DNA of 62,265 nucleotides, from NCBI GenBank assembly GCA_013204585.1, contig JABMNL010000051.1, positions 1-62,265 on the forward strand, in the 5' to 3' direction. Position numbers and translations under genes: made by a program. The stretch comes from SAR202 cluster bacterium. GTDB lineage: Bacteria; Chloroflexota; Dehalococcoidia; Lucifugimonadales; UBA3495. Below the pieces are notes generated by a model. The model was not told where the DNA came from, made no database searches, and saw nothing but the letters and a program-made list of their open reading frames with translations. Below, in pieces: positions 47,306-54,135 of the stretch; the first letter of the stretch is position 1, and each line of letters begins with the position of its first letter.

Positions 47306-47743
47306 ATGGCGAACCTGACACTGGCCTACAAGGTTAGAGGTTACAGCACCGGCACTCTGGGCCGGGCCATCTGCAACGCCCGCACCCATCATTTTGTGGC
47401 CGATGACGGCGGCGGCGACGAAGTAGGCGCCGGGGAACTCTTCTTTTCCGGAATATCAGCCTGCGCAGTGAATATGGTCGAACGCCTGGCCGACAAGGAC
47501 AAGATTGCTCTGGACTGGATGGATGTCAGTGTTGAGTCGTATCGGGACTCAGACGCCGACCACGGCGACGTATCCCTCTATGATGCCATCAAGGTTAAGT
47601 TCGAGATGTGGGGCGTGGACAACGAGGACGCCCACAATTTAGTGGAGACCTGGAAAAAGCGTTGACCCCTCTATGGTTCGGTCGCCGTGGCGACCCCTAA
47701 CACCACCGTAGAGTTCGTCTCTCACACCGAAAAACGCCGCTAA
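47306..47743 (+). CDS. OsmC-family protein with in-frame TGA (candidate selenoprotein)
   Basis: OsmC/Ohr-type thiol peroxidase fold. The first family Cys is C53 (GISACAVNMVER). The frame meets TGA at 47663-47665 right after ETWKKR, and the next residues PLYGSVAVATPNTTVEF match the ordinary family continuation of the CPxYG C-terminal motif, so TGA (residue 120) replaces the second conserved Cys. Read through, the protein is 145 residues, the normal family length, ending in TAA; stopped at TGA it would lack the last strand and the second active residue. A short hairpin at 47680-47695 fits a bacterial SECIS. A GGGAGG box lies 5 nt before the ATG. A nonsense mutation is the main alternative. Confidence 0.8.
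47680..47695 (+). promoter_or_regulatory. candidate bacterial SECIS hairpin in the OsmC gene
   Basis: Stem GGTCGC/GCGACC with tetraloop CGTG; 20 nt separate the TGA from the loop. G is the second loop base. Stem length, loop size, G position and spacing agree with the bacterial SECIS consensus I know (loop about 16-37 nt after UGA, G in the first two loop positions). Confidence 0.65.
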
Positions 47744-47816
47744 TCTTCGGGGCCAATCCCGACAGAATCGGCACTATTAAGAATCAAACGGCTGATACAC
47801 CAGCCGGGGATGATAT

Positions 47817-48752
47817 ATGCGTATCTGCTCTTTCCTGCCCAGCGCTACCGAGATGGTCTACGACTTGGGCCTACAGGACAGCCTCTATGGCGTGACCCAC
47901 GAGTGCGACTATCCCCCAGAGGCACGCAACAAGCCGCACGTGGTGCACAGCGTGTTCGAAGGCCAGGAGCCGACCAGCGGTGAAATAAGCAGGGTTATCG
48001 CGGAACGCTTGGCCCTGGGGTTGGGCATCTACGAGATTGACGAGAAACTACTCAGAGAAGCCGAGCCCGACCTACTAATAACACAGGCCATCTGCGAAGT
48101 TTGAGCCATCTCTTCTCGGCAGGTTGCCGAGGTAAGCGTCGGACTGGCCAAGCAGCCGGAGATACTGTCGCTCGATCCGCTGCATATTGGCGATGTGGTT
48201 GAGGACCTCAACCGGATTGGCCGGGCCACTGGTACGGAAGCCAAAGCAGCGGAGATGACCGCTGCACTCACAGCGCGAATCGAGGTTATCGTCGAGCGGG
48301 CCAAAGACGCCGACAATCACCCTAGCGTTCTCCATGTCGAATGGGCTGACCCAATCATGTGCGGCGGGCATTGGGTGCCGGAGATGACAGAACTGGCCGG
48401 TGGCACCAACAGTTTCGGAGACAAGGACACTGGAACCTTGAAGCTGGATTGGGATGAAGTCGTCGCCAGTCAGCCGGAAATCATTATCATGATGCAGTGC
48501 GGTTTCGACGTTAAACGGGCACTGGAAGACATGCCGTTGATGAAAGCCAAAGATGGTTGGGCGTCGCTACCGGCAGTGAAGAACAACCGGGTCTACGTGG
48601 TTGATGCCGGTTCTTACACCAGCCGCTCTGGCCCTCGGTTGGTCACTGGGCTCGAGATAATGGCGGAGATGATTCACCCAGAACTGTTCTCTGGTCTCAT
48701 CCCCGAATCGGCGGCGCTCCGACTCTTCGGCGACCTGGCCAAAACCGGATAA
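47817..48752 (+). CDS. BtuF-like cobalamin-binding-family protein with in-frame TGA (candidate selenoprotein)
   Basis: Helical-backbone metal-receptor (BtuF/PBP III) fold without a signal peptide, the cytosolic 'cobalamin-binding protein' family: RICSFLPSATEMVYDLGL, THECDYPPEA, LREAEPDLLITQAICEV, then TGA at 48102-48104, then AISSRQVAEVSVGLAKQPEI in the same frame to TAA at 48752. Ordinary family members, as I recall them, read CDVCAVS here, so TGA (residue 96) replaces the second Cys of a CxxC, giving C93-E-V-U96. Full read-through gives 311 residues, normal length. A hairpin at 48115-48131 fits a SECIS. The upstream OsmC gene has the same kind of TGA. Confidence 0.82.
48115..48131 (+). promoter_or_regulatory. 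candidate bacterial SECIS hairpin in the BtuF-like gene
   Basis: Perfect 6-bp stem CTCGGC/GCCGAG with loop AGGTT; 16 nt separate the TGA from the loop. The loop begins AGGU, like the apical loop of the E. coli fdhF SECIS. The hairpin lies wholly inside the coding sequence. Confidence 0.72.
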
Positions 48753-48756
48753 GCCT

Positions 48757-49431
48757 CTAGTTCAGCCGTGGACCTTGGAAAGGGTTCTGCTTGGCGATGC
48801 GCTCACGCAGATTCTCATTGCCTTCTCTCAGCAACGGAATCAGGTCAAACAGGCGCGTTGCAGCGGTTTCTGTGACCAGCAAACTCTGCCGCATGTGCGG
48901 CTCTAGGTCCAGGTTCGCAGCGATGGCATAGGAAAGTTCAACCGGGTCTTCCGGTACTGTGACCCGGGAAGTGTAGCCGCCGGTGAGCGCAGTCATGTTC
49001 CGCACCAACGCCACATAATCATCGACGATTTGGGGAACTAATTCGGAACAACCCTCACCCTCTAGCTCCACCAAGAAACGCACCCGCCCAATTACATAGG
49101 GCACCCGCTGAATAATTTCCTCAATCTCGAACCGGCGCTCGCCCTTGGTCATGATGTTCATGCGGCCTTGATCCAACAGTTCCGAGCGCAAGACGCGGGT
49201 GGAAGTGCCGATACGTTCCGGGTCGGCTGGAGCGCCAACTTCCAAACCTTCTTTAATCAGAACGACGCCAAAGGGCATGTTCTGGTTCAAGCACTCCCCA
49301 ATCATGTCCTTGTAGCGCTCTTCAAAAATGTGCAGAGGCAAGTCCATACCGGGAAATAGCACCAGGTTTAAGGGGAAAAGGGAAAGTTCTACGAGCCCGT
49401 CTGGGGACTCTGGCTGAGGCTGGTCCATCAC
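48757..49431 (-). CDS. LON substrate-binding domain protein
   Basis: A 224-residue stand-alone Lon N-terminal (LAN/PUA-like) domain protein: ELSLFPLNLVLFPGMDLPLHIFEERYKDMIGEC is the diagnostic start, followed by FGVVLIKEG, GTSTRVL and a helical C-terminal half. No ATPase or protease domain is present. The role in bacteria is unclear; it may act as a substrate-recognition or adaptor domain. It is convergent with the BtuF-like gene, with 4 nt between stops. Confidence 0.9.
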   Translation of the reverse strand: MMDQPQPESPDGLVELSLFPLNLVLFPGMDLPLHIFEERYKDMIGECLNQNMPFGVVLIKEGLEVGAPADPERIGTSTRVLRSELLDQGRMNIMTKGERRFEIEEIIQRVPYVIGRVRFLVELEGEGCSELVPQIVDDYVALVRNMTALTGGYTSRVTVPEDPVELSYAIAANLDLEPHMRQSLLVTETAATRLFDLIPLLREGNENLRERIAKQNPFQGPRLN

Positions 49432-49503
49432 ACCCGGAGTATATTACCTGACGCGGTGGCTGTACAGGTTGGCAGGCCAAACCGGTTATTACCAACCCGG
49501 TTT

Positions 49504-49983
49504 TTATTTGTCGGGCACTTCCAAAAAGCGCCATCCTGGAAGATCAATCTGCCATTCGTCGTCTTCCCACAACATGGGCAGAATTAGCCCGTTCATAGCG
49601 CGACCATGTTCAACCTCCGTGGCGTTGTCTTGCATGCCAAACGGAAGAAAAGCAAAGGCGTGTTGGTCGTCCACGTAGCTAGTGGGAGAAATGCCTAGGT
49701 CGGTCAAATCCTCCAGGGGCCAGAGACTGAGCACGGTCTTCCGAAAGTCTTCCAGCATGGCGGCGCGAAAAGGATGGTCCGCGTTATAACCGGCGCGGTA
49801 GGCGTCTTGCATATCAATCTGATTTCGTGTGGCCCAGACGCCCATTCGCATGCCCCGGGTCTCTTTAGACAGCATGGACCAGGCTAAGTCCATGTCCCCG
49901 TCTCTGACCGATTCTGCAAATATCCCCGCTCGGTTGCCGCAGTCGTCGGGGAATGGGCTTCGTTTTTCACCAGGTATACGCAT
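49504..49983 (-). CDS. Hypothetical protein
   Basis: A 159-residue protein (start at ATG 49983; a TTG 13 codons upstream is possible). The segment IFAESVRDGDMDLAWSMLSKETRG resembles the first helix of NTF2/SnoaL-like or lumazine-binding-like small domains, and the C-terminus ends in beta-like WQIDLPGWRFLEV, but I cannot assign a family. It lies downstream of the gamma-glutamyltransferase gene on the same strand. Confidence 0.65.
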   Translation of the reverse strand: MRIPGEKRSPFPDDCGNRAGIFAESVRDGDMDLAWSMLSKETRGMRMGVWATRNQIDMQDAYRAGYNADHPFRAAMLEDFRKTVLSLWPLEDLTDLGISPTSYVDDQHAFAFLPFGMQDNATEVEHGRAMNGLILPMLWEDDEWQIDLPGWRFLEVPDK

Positions 49984-50055
49984 ATATATCCAATGGTTAA
50001 ACCCAAAGGTGGTGCAACCCAAGGGGTTAAATATTAAATTATGCCGCGTTCGGGG

Positions 50056-51783
50056 TTACCAACCAATGGCGTAGCCGTCCCGCCTTGGGTCGGCAGCGCC
50101 GTGGAGAGCGCCGGTTTCCGGGTCAACCTGAATCATCATTTCGCTGCCCTGGGCACCCCAATCGGGCATCATGTTCAGTTGGTGACCTCGGCTTTCAAGT
50201 CCCTGCCTAACGTCCGGCCCGAAGCGAGACTCCATGTGCAACAGATTATCACAGACGTGGGGCACGTTGGACTCGGTTGGGCTGTGAGAATTCCGCCAGC
50301 GGGGTGCTTCCACCGCCTCCGTCACAGTCATGCCGAAGTCAATCAGATGGGTGATTACCTGCATGTTAGTCTGAACCTGGGTGTCGGCTCCGGGAGTCCC
50401 GCAGACCAGCACCAGATTGCCAGGCCCAGACGAACCTCCATTAGTAGCGGGGGAAGCCGAGCCGTTACCGTCGAACACCATTACTGGGTTCATGGTGTGC
50501 CGCACCCGTTTGCCAGGCTGAAGGCAATCGACATGCTCTGGGTCCAGATGCCAGTAGGTCATTCTGTTGTTCAGCAAAATGCCAGTGCCGCCCGCGACGA
50601 CGCTGGAACCCAATGAACTCTGAATGCTTTGGAGTTGGCAGACCGCGTTACCCCATTGGTCCACCACCACGAAGCAGGTTGTATCTTCCTCTGGCACCCC
50701 GCCAGCCGCCACCTGCCCTACGCTGCCCGACCCGCCCTGGAACCGCCACGGGTCGCCATGTGTGGGGTCGGCTGCCCGGCTAAGATCAATTAGTTTGGCC
50801 CGTTCCTGGGCGTACTCCTTGGAAATTAGACCTTGGGTTGGGACAACAACGTGGTCCGGGTCGGCCATATAGGCTTCCCGGTCGATGAACGCCAGTTTTT
50901 TGGCTTCCACCATCAGGTGGATGCTCTCGGCGGTGTTGCAGCCCAGCGACTTCAGGTCGAACTGTTCCACCAAGTTCAGCTCTTGGAGTAGCACGTGCCC
51001 GCTGGAGTTGGGCGGCGCCTCATAGACGGTGTGGCCGCGATAGGTTGTGGAGATGGCCTCTTCCCACCGCGAATGGCAATCGGCTAGGTCTTTCATGGAG
51101 AGCAGACCGCCCCGTTCCTGACAGAACTTAACCATCGCCTGGGCAATCTCACCTTGATAAAAGGCGTCCCGACCACCCGCGACGATGGCCTGAAAGGTCT
51201 TGGCCAAATCCTTCTGGTGGATTATTTCGCCCGGCTGCAGCGGCCTGCCACCTCGCGTGAATATGGCCTGCGACGTAGGGAAGTCGCACAGTAGAGGGTC
51301 GCCAGCAATAACCCTTGAGAGAACATGGGATACCGGGAAGCCGTTCTCGGCCAAGTCGATGGCGGGGGCAAACAACTCATCCAGCTTGAGGGTGGCGTAT
51401 TTATCGTGGGCGGCCAGCCAGCCATCCAACAGTGCCGGCACCGAGACCGACATTATCCCTTTCTGGGGGATTCCGTTTGCCTGGTAGTAGGCTAGGTCTG
51501 TGGCGTAGGGGGCTGCCCCAGTGGCATTGCAGATGTCAATCTTATTCTGGGCCTTGTTGTAGACCATGATGTAGCCGTCGCCGCCGATACCCGACATGTT
51601 GGGTTCAACCACATTCAAAGCGGCAGCAGTGGCGATGGCGGCATCCACCGCGTTCCCACCCTTCTGCAATACGGACATTCCGGCTTGGGCCGCCAATGGG
51701 TGTCCGGCGCACACCATGCCGTTTCGCCCCATAACCACCGGGCGGTTAGACTCAAACTTTATACCGTGGGGTGACTGCACCAT
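50056..51783 (-). CDS. Gamma-glutamyltransferase family protein
   Basis: A 575-residue Ntn-hydrolase that self-cleaves to a heterodimer. The nucleophile Thr lies in EEDTTCFVVVDQWGNAV about residue 365. Other family parts: GMVCAGHPLAAQAGMSVLQKGGNAVDAAIA at the N-terminus, MSGIGGDGYIMVY, TYRGHTVYEAPPNSSGHVLLQ and TVTEAVEAPRWRNSH. No signal peptide is seen, so a cytoplasmic GGT-like acylase/hydrolase acting on gamma-glutamyl or related amides is likely. The start is ATG. Confidence 0.93.
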   Translation of the reverse strand: MVQSPHGIKFESNRPVVMGRNGMVCAGHPLAAQAGMSVLQKGGNAVDAAIATAAALNVVEPNMSGIGGDGYIMVYNKAQNKIDICNATGAAPYATDLAYYQANGIPQKGIMSVSVPALLDGWLAAHDKYATLKLDELFAPAIDLAENGFPVSHVLSRVIAGDPLLCDFPTSQAIFTRGGRPLQPGEIIHQKDLAKTFQAIVAGGRDAFYQGEIAQAMVKFCQERGGLLSMKDLADCHSRWEEAISTTYRGHTVYEAPPNSSGHVLLQELNLVEQFDLKSLGCNTAESIHLMVEAKKLAFIDREAYMADPDHVVVPTQGLISKEYAQERAKLIDLSRAADPTHGDPWRFQGGSGSVGQVAAGGVPEEDTTCFVVVDQWGNAVCQLQSIQSSLGSSVVAGGTGILLNNRMTYWHLDPEHVDCLQPGKRVRHTMNPVMVFDGNGSASPATNGGSSGPGNLVLVCGTPGADTQVQTNMQVITHLIDFGMTVTEAVEAPRWRNSHSPTESNVPHVCDNLLHMESRFGPDVRQGLESRGHQLNMMPDWGAQGSEMMIQVDPETGALHGAADPRRDGYAIGW

Positions 51784-51802
51784 GATTGCCTCCTAAAAAT
51801 AT

Positions 51803-51870
51803 CCCCTCCCCCGCGCACGGGGGAGGGTTAGGTCCGACAAAGTCGAGACTCTCAACGTAGTCGGAGGTGG
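51803..51870. repeat. composite intergenic repeat (CCCTCCCCC palindrome plus GTCCGAC...GTCGGAGG)
   Basis: CCCCTCCCCC-GCGCAC-GGGGGAGGGTTAGG followed by TCCGACAAAGTCGAGACTCTC...GTAGTCGGAGG. The copy at 57722-57768 on the other strand is a shortened version of the same composite. Confidence 0.75.
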
Positions 51871-51887
51871 TGGTACTGCTTGCCAAC

Positions 51888-52230
51888 TACCGCGTCAATG
51901 CCAGAAGTATCGCTTCGTTCACGCCATCCATTTCGCTAAGAACCTGATTATTCCAAAACGCATGACCCTAAATCCTCGGTCATTCAAATCAACCGTCCGA
52001 GCCGAATCGTAGCCAACAGAATCCTAGTGTTGCCCGCCGTCCAACTCTACCACTAGACAATTCTCCAAGCACACGAAATCTGCAATATACTTTCCGACTG
52101 GATGCTGACGACGGAATCGATGTCCTGAGAGTTGACGGAAGCGAAGATGGGACCACAATACCCTTTCGGCGCCGGTCGGGTTTTTCCTTAATTCTCTGGC
52201 CCTGAATATTGTAAGGGAGCGTCGGTTCAT
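51888..52230 (-). pseudogene. broken DUF559 (vsr-like endonuclease fold) gene
   Basis: From ATG 52230 it encodes RARELRKNPTGAERVLWSHL...FRRQHPVGKYIADFVCLE...LVVELDGGQH, the standard DUF559 start with the acidic ELDGGQ catalytic region. TAG at 52024-52026 follows directly. Beyond it the family sequence continues (YDSARTVDLNDRGFRVMRF) and then shifts frame by one base in a T-tract before WNNQVLSEMDGVNEAILLAL. One nonsense and one frameshift lesion therefore make it inactive, unless it works as the truncated form. Confidence 0.82.
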
Positions 52231-52310
52231 CTGGGTTTCTAGTTTATGTATTCGCGGATGGACAGCAAGGGTTACTTGTAATGTGAGGTTTACGCCTACT
52301 GGCGGGGGCA

Positions 52311-52348
52311 CCCCCATCCTAACCTTCCCCCTTGCTGGGGGGAAGGGA
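52311..52348. repeat. intergenic palindromic repeat, CCCCCATCCTAACCTTCCCCC family
   Basis: CCCCCATCCTAACCTTCCCCC, short spacer, GGGGGGAAGGGA. It faces the inverse-orientation copy at 52413, so a larger stem is also possible. Confidence 0.85.
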
Positions 52349-52412
52349 TTGTAATCCGTTTATTGCTCATCACCACGCGCTTAAGAATCCGCATCACAGG
52401 CAGCCTATGTGT

Positions 52413-52449
52413 CCCCTCGCCCACGCATGGGGGAGGGTTAGGGTGGGGG
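52413..52449. repeat. intergenic palindromic repeat, opposite orientation
   Basis: CCCCTCGCCCACGCATGGGGGAGGGTTAGGGTGGGGGC; its reverse complement aligns with the copy at 52311. Confidence 0.82.
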
Positions 52450-52493
52450 CACTACCCGACGGAAACTAAGCTTTAGCATAGCCTAGCCAGGCA

Positions 52494-52528
52494 ACAAAAA
52501 AAGGGCCTCAGTTTCCTGAGACCCCTTT
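52494..52528 (-). terminator. intrinsic terminator of the HesB-like gene
   Basis: On the minus strand the stem GGGgTCTCAG/CTGAGgCCC with GAAA loop is followed by TTTTTTT. It lies 28 nt after the HesB-like stop. Confidence 0.88.
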
Positions 52529-52555
52529 GGTTTTCTAGATTGTGAAGGTTGTGGC

Positions 52556-52975
52556 CTAGTGGCCGCCGCAACCGCCGCCGCCACATCCGCAGCCGCCGCC
52601 GCTGCTTTCGCCTTCTCCGCCGCCGCCGCAGCCACCACCACCGCCGCTTCCGCAGCCGCAGCCACTGCCACAGCCGCCGCCTGCGCTGGCGAACATGGGG
52701 TTATTGATTACGAACCCAACCTGGCCTCCCAGGTTTTCAACGTAATCGATGGTTGCCTCTTCGAGGAAAGGTGCGCTGTCCGAGTCCATGAGGAATTTTA
52801 CTCCCTCTTTGGCCAGGACTGTGTCGTCGGGCTGACTCTCATTTTCCATGGTCAGCATATATTGAAGGCCGCCGGCTTCGGCGGGCATAGCAACAACCCG
52901 CAGCGACCCATCAGTTTCACCCTGTTCTTGCATGACTTCCTTGAGCTTTTCGATAGCGAGAGTAGTAACTTCCAT
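52556..52975 (-). CDS. HesB/IscA-like protein with a Cys/Gly-rich tail
   Basis: The 139-residue protein has the A-type Fe-S carrier fold for residues 1-97 (VTTLAIEKLKEVM, LRVVAMPAEAGGLQYMLTM, VLAKEGVKFLMDSDSAPFLEEATIDYVENLGGQVGFVINNP). The first canonical Cys of IscA is missing (GGLQY). The usual CGCGSSF end is replaced by a roughly 40-residue tail of Gly and Cys with seven Cys (102, 106, 108, 116, 129, 131, 136) and a final His. It probably binds an Fe-S cluster or metal ions. A terminator follows. Confidence 0.85.
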   Translation of the reverse strand: MEVTTLAIEKLKEVMQEQGETDGSLRVVAMPAEAGGLQYMLTMENESQPDDTVLAKEGVKFLMDSDSAPFLEEATIDYVENLGGQVGFVINNPMFASAGGGCGSGCGCGSGGGGGCGGGGEGESSGGGCGCGGGGCGGH

Positions 52976-53130
52976 TCGCTGGCTATTCTCCTTGGGAGAT
53001 TATCTGTCCGATTTAGCCACTTGGCCTATGCCTCTTAAAGCTAACACAGACTCAAATATTCAGTCAACGTTGTAAGAGGCCAACTCAGACCACTGTAATT
53101 AGGCGTAACAGCCGCCGTGTCAGACCCGCG

Positions 53131-53160
53131 TTGACACCCTGGAAAACGCGTTTCTACACT
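53131..53160 (+). promoter_or_regulatory. promoter of the head/capsid operon
   Basis: A perfect TTGACA -35 box, 18-nt spacer, TACACT -10 box, about 175 nt before the prohead protease ATG. The transcript would have a leader that contains an intrinsic terminator at 53250-53287. Confidence 0.65.
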
Positions 53161-53249
53161 GAATAAAGTATCCAGAGCAGCAACCAGTCAGGCGCGACCC
53201 GCACCTACATTTATGCCGGGTAGGCCAGTAGGTAGGCCAGAATTTTTCC

Positions 53250-53287
53250 GAGGGACAGACCCTTTGCGGTCTGTCCCTCATTTTTTT
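53250..53287 (+). terminator. intrinsic terminator in the leader of the capsid operon
   Basis: A perfect 12-bp stem GAGGGACAGACC/GGTCTGTCCCTC with a 6-nt loop followed by A and seven T. No plus-strand gene lies upstream within 4 kb, so it probably acts as an attenuator between the promoter at 53131 and the protease gene. Confidence 0.85.
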
Positions 53288-53334
53288 GTCAAAAACTTCT
53301 GTTCATGAACCACAAACGTCACTTAGGAGGGGAG

Positions 53335-54099
53335 ATGCCAATTAGCACCCAGGAATCAACGCAGGACCGCCGCTTGCTGCTCGAATCGCTTGAGGCGTTC
53401 AGCTGCGGCAGAAGAGAAGCACCACTGGTCACCAAATGGACCCACTCGCCGGAGGCTATGACTGGCCTCAACGGCGAATCACGTATCAAAGAGGAAGGTG
53501 AAGAAAACGACCAGTCAATCACGTTTGTCCTGTCTACTGACGATATTGACCGGCACGGTGACATTATCTCGGCGGATGGCTGGGCGCTGGACTCCTATCG
53601 AGATAACCCCGTTTTGCTCTGGGCTCACGACTACCACCACCCGGCAATCGGGCGCGCTGAGAAGTTATGGGCCGAGCCCCACCGGCTGCTAGCCGACCTG
53701 AAATTTGCGCCCACCGAATTCGCCCAAGAGATTGCTGCGCTGTACCGGTCTGGGTTCCAGTGGGGCGTGTCCGTAGGATTTAAACCGCTGCGCTATGAAG
53801 AACGGAGAGACGAGAAAACCGGCGCTTTCCTAGGCCTACGGTTTCTAGAACAGGAGCTGCTGGAGGTCAGCGCTGTCCCCGTGCCTGCCAACCGGAACGC
53901 CTTAAGGCGTTCTGAGCAACCGGACAATCACGCTCTAAATGCCCTATGGCCGGTGTTGGCGTCCCAGGTTGATGAATTAACCAAGCTCGCTGGAGAGATG
54001 GCCGACACGCTGGCCGAACTCGAGAGCACCGCAAAAGGGGAGGAACAACCAACCCTGATGCCAGACCTTATGGCGGTGCTCCGCGCCGGCCGAAATTAA
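53335..54099 (+). CDS. HK97-family prohead protease (U35/S78)
   Basis: A 254-residue capsid maturation protease. Catalytic His is likely in LLWAHDYHHPAIG and Ser in the block WGVSVGFKPLRYEER; the diagnostic end of the domain LLEVSAVPVPANRNAL is clear, followed by a helical acidic C-terminal region. ATG at 53335 is chosen because AGGAGG is 4 nt upstream; the ATG at 53305 is upstream of that box. It is the first gene of the plus-strand phage block, with capsid 36 nt downstream. Confidence 0.93.
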   Translation: MPISTQESTQDRRLLLESLEAFSCGRREAPLVTKWTHSPEAMTGLNGESRIKEEGEENDQSITFVLSTDDIDRHGDIISADGWALDSYRDNPVLLWAHDYHHPAIGRAEKLWAEPHRLLADLKFAPTEFAQEIAALYRSGFQWGVSVGFKPLRYEERRDEKTGAFLGLRFLEQELLEVSAVPVPANRNALRRSEQPDNHALNALWPVLASQVDELTKLAGEMADTLAELESTAKGEEQPTLMPDLMAVLRAGRN

Positions 54100-54135
54100 C
54101 TGACCCATTAGCCCATCTGAATTAAGGAGATGAAC

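Noticed and set aside
47663..47665. Simple nonsense mutation or pseudogene for the OsmC gene
   Set aside because: The downstream codons keep the family motif, a second adjacent gene shows the same TGA-for-Cys pattern, and both have SECIS-like hairpins; kept as an alternative only.
49482..49507. Terminator AAACCGG/CCGGTTTTTA on the plus strand
   Set aside because: No plus-strand gene ends nearby and the stem overlaps the end of a minus-strand gene; possible but not supported.
52559..53038. Plus-strand Ala-rich frame over the HesB-like gene
   Set aside because: An antisense image of the Gly/Cys-rich tail; low-complexity alanine run is a by-product of GC-rich codons.
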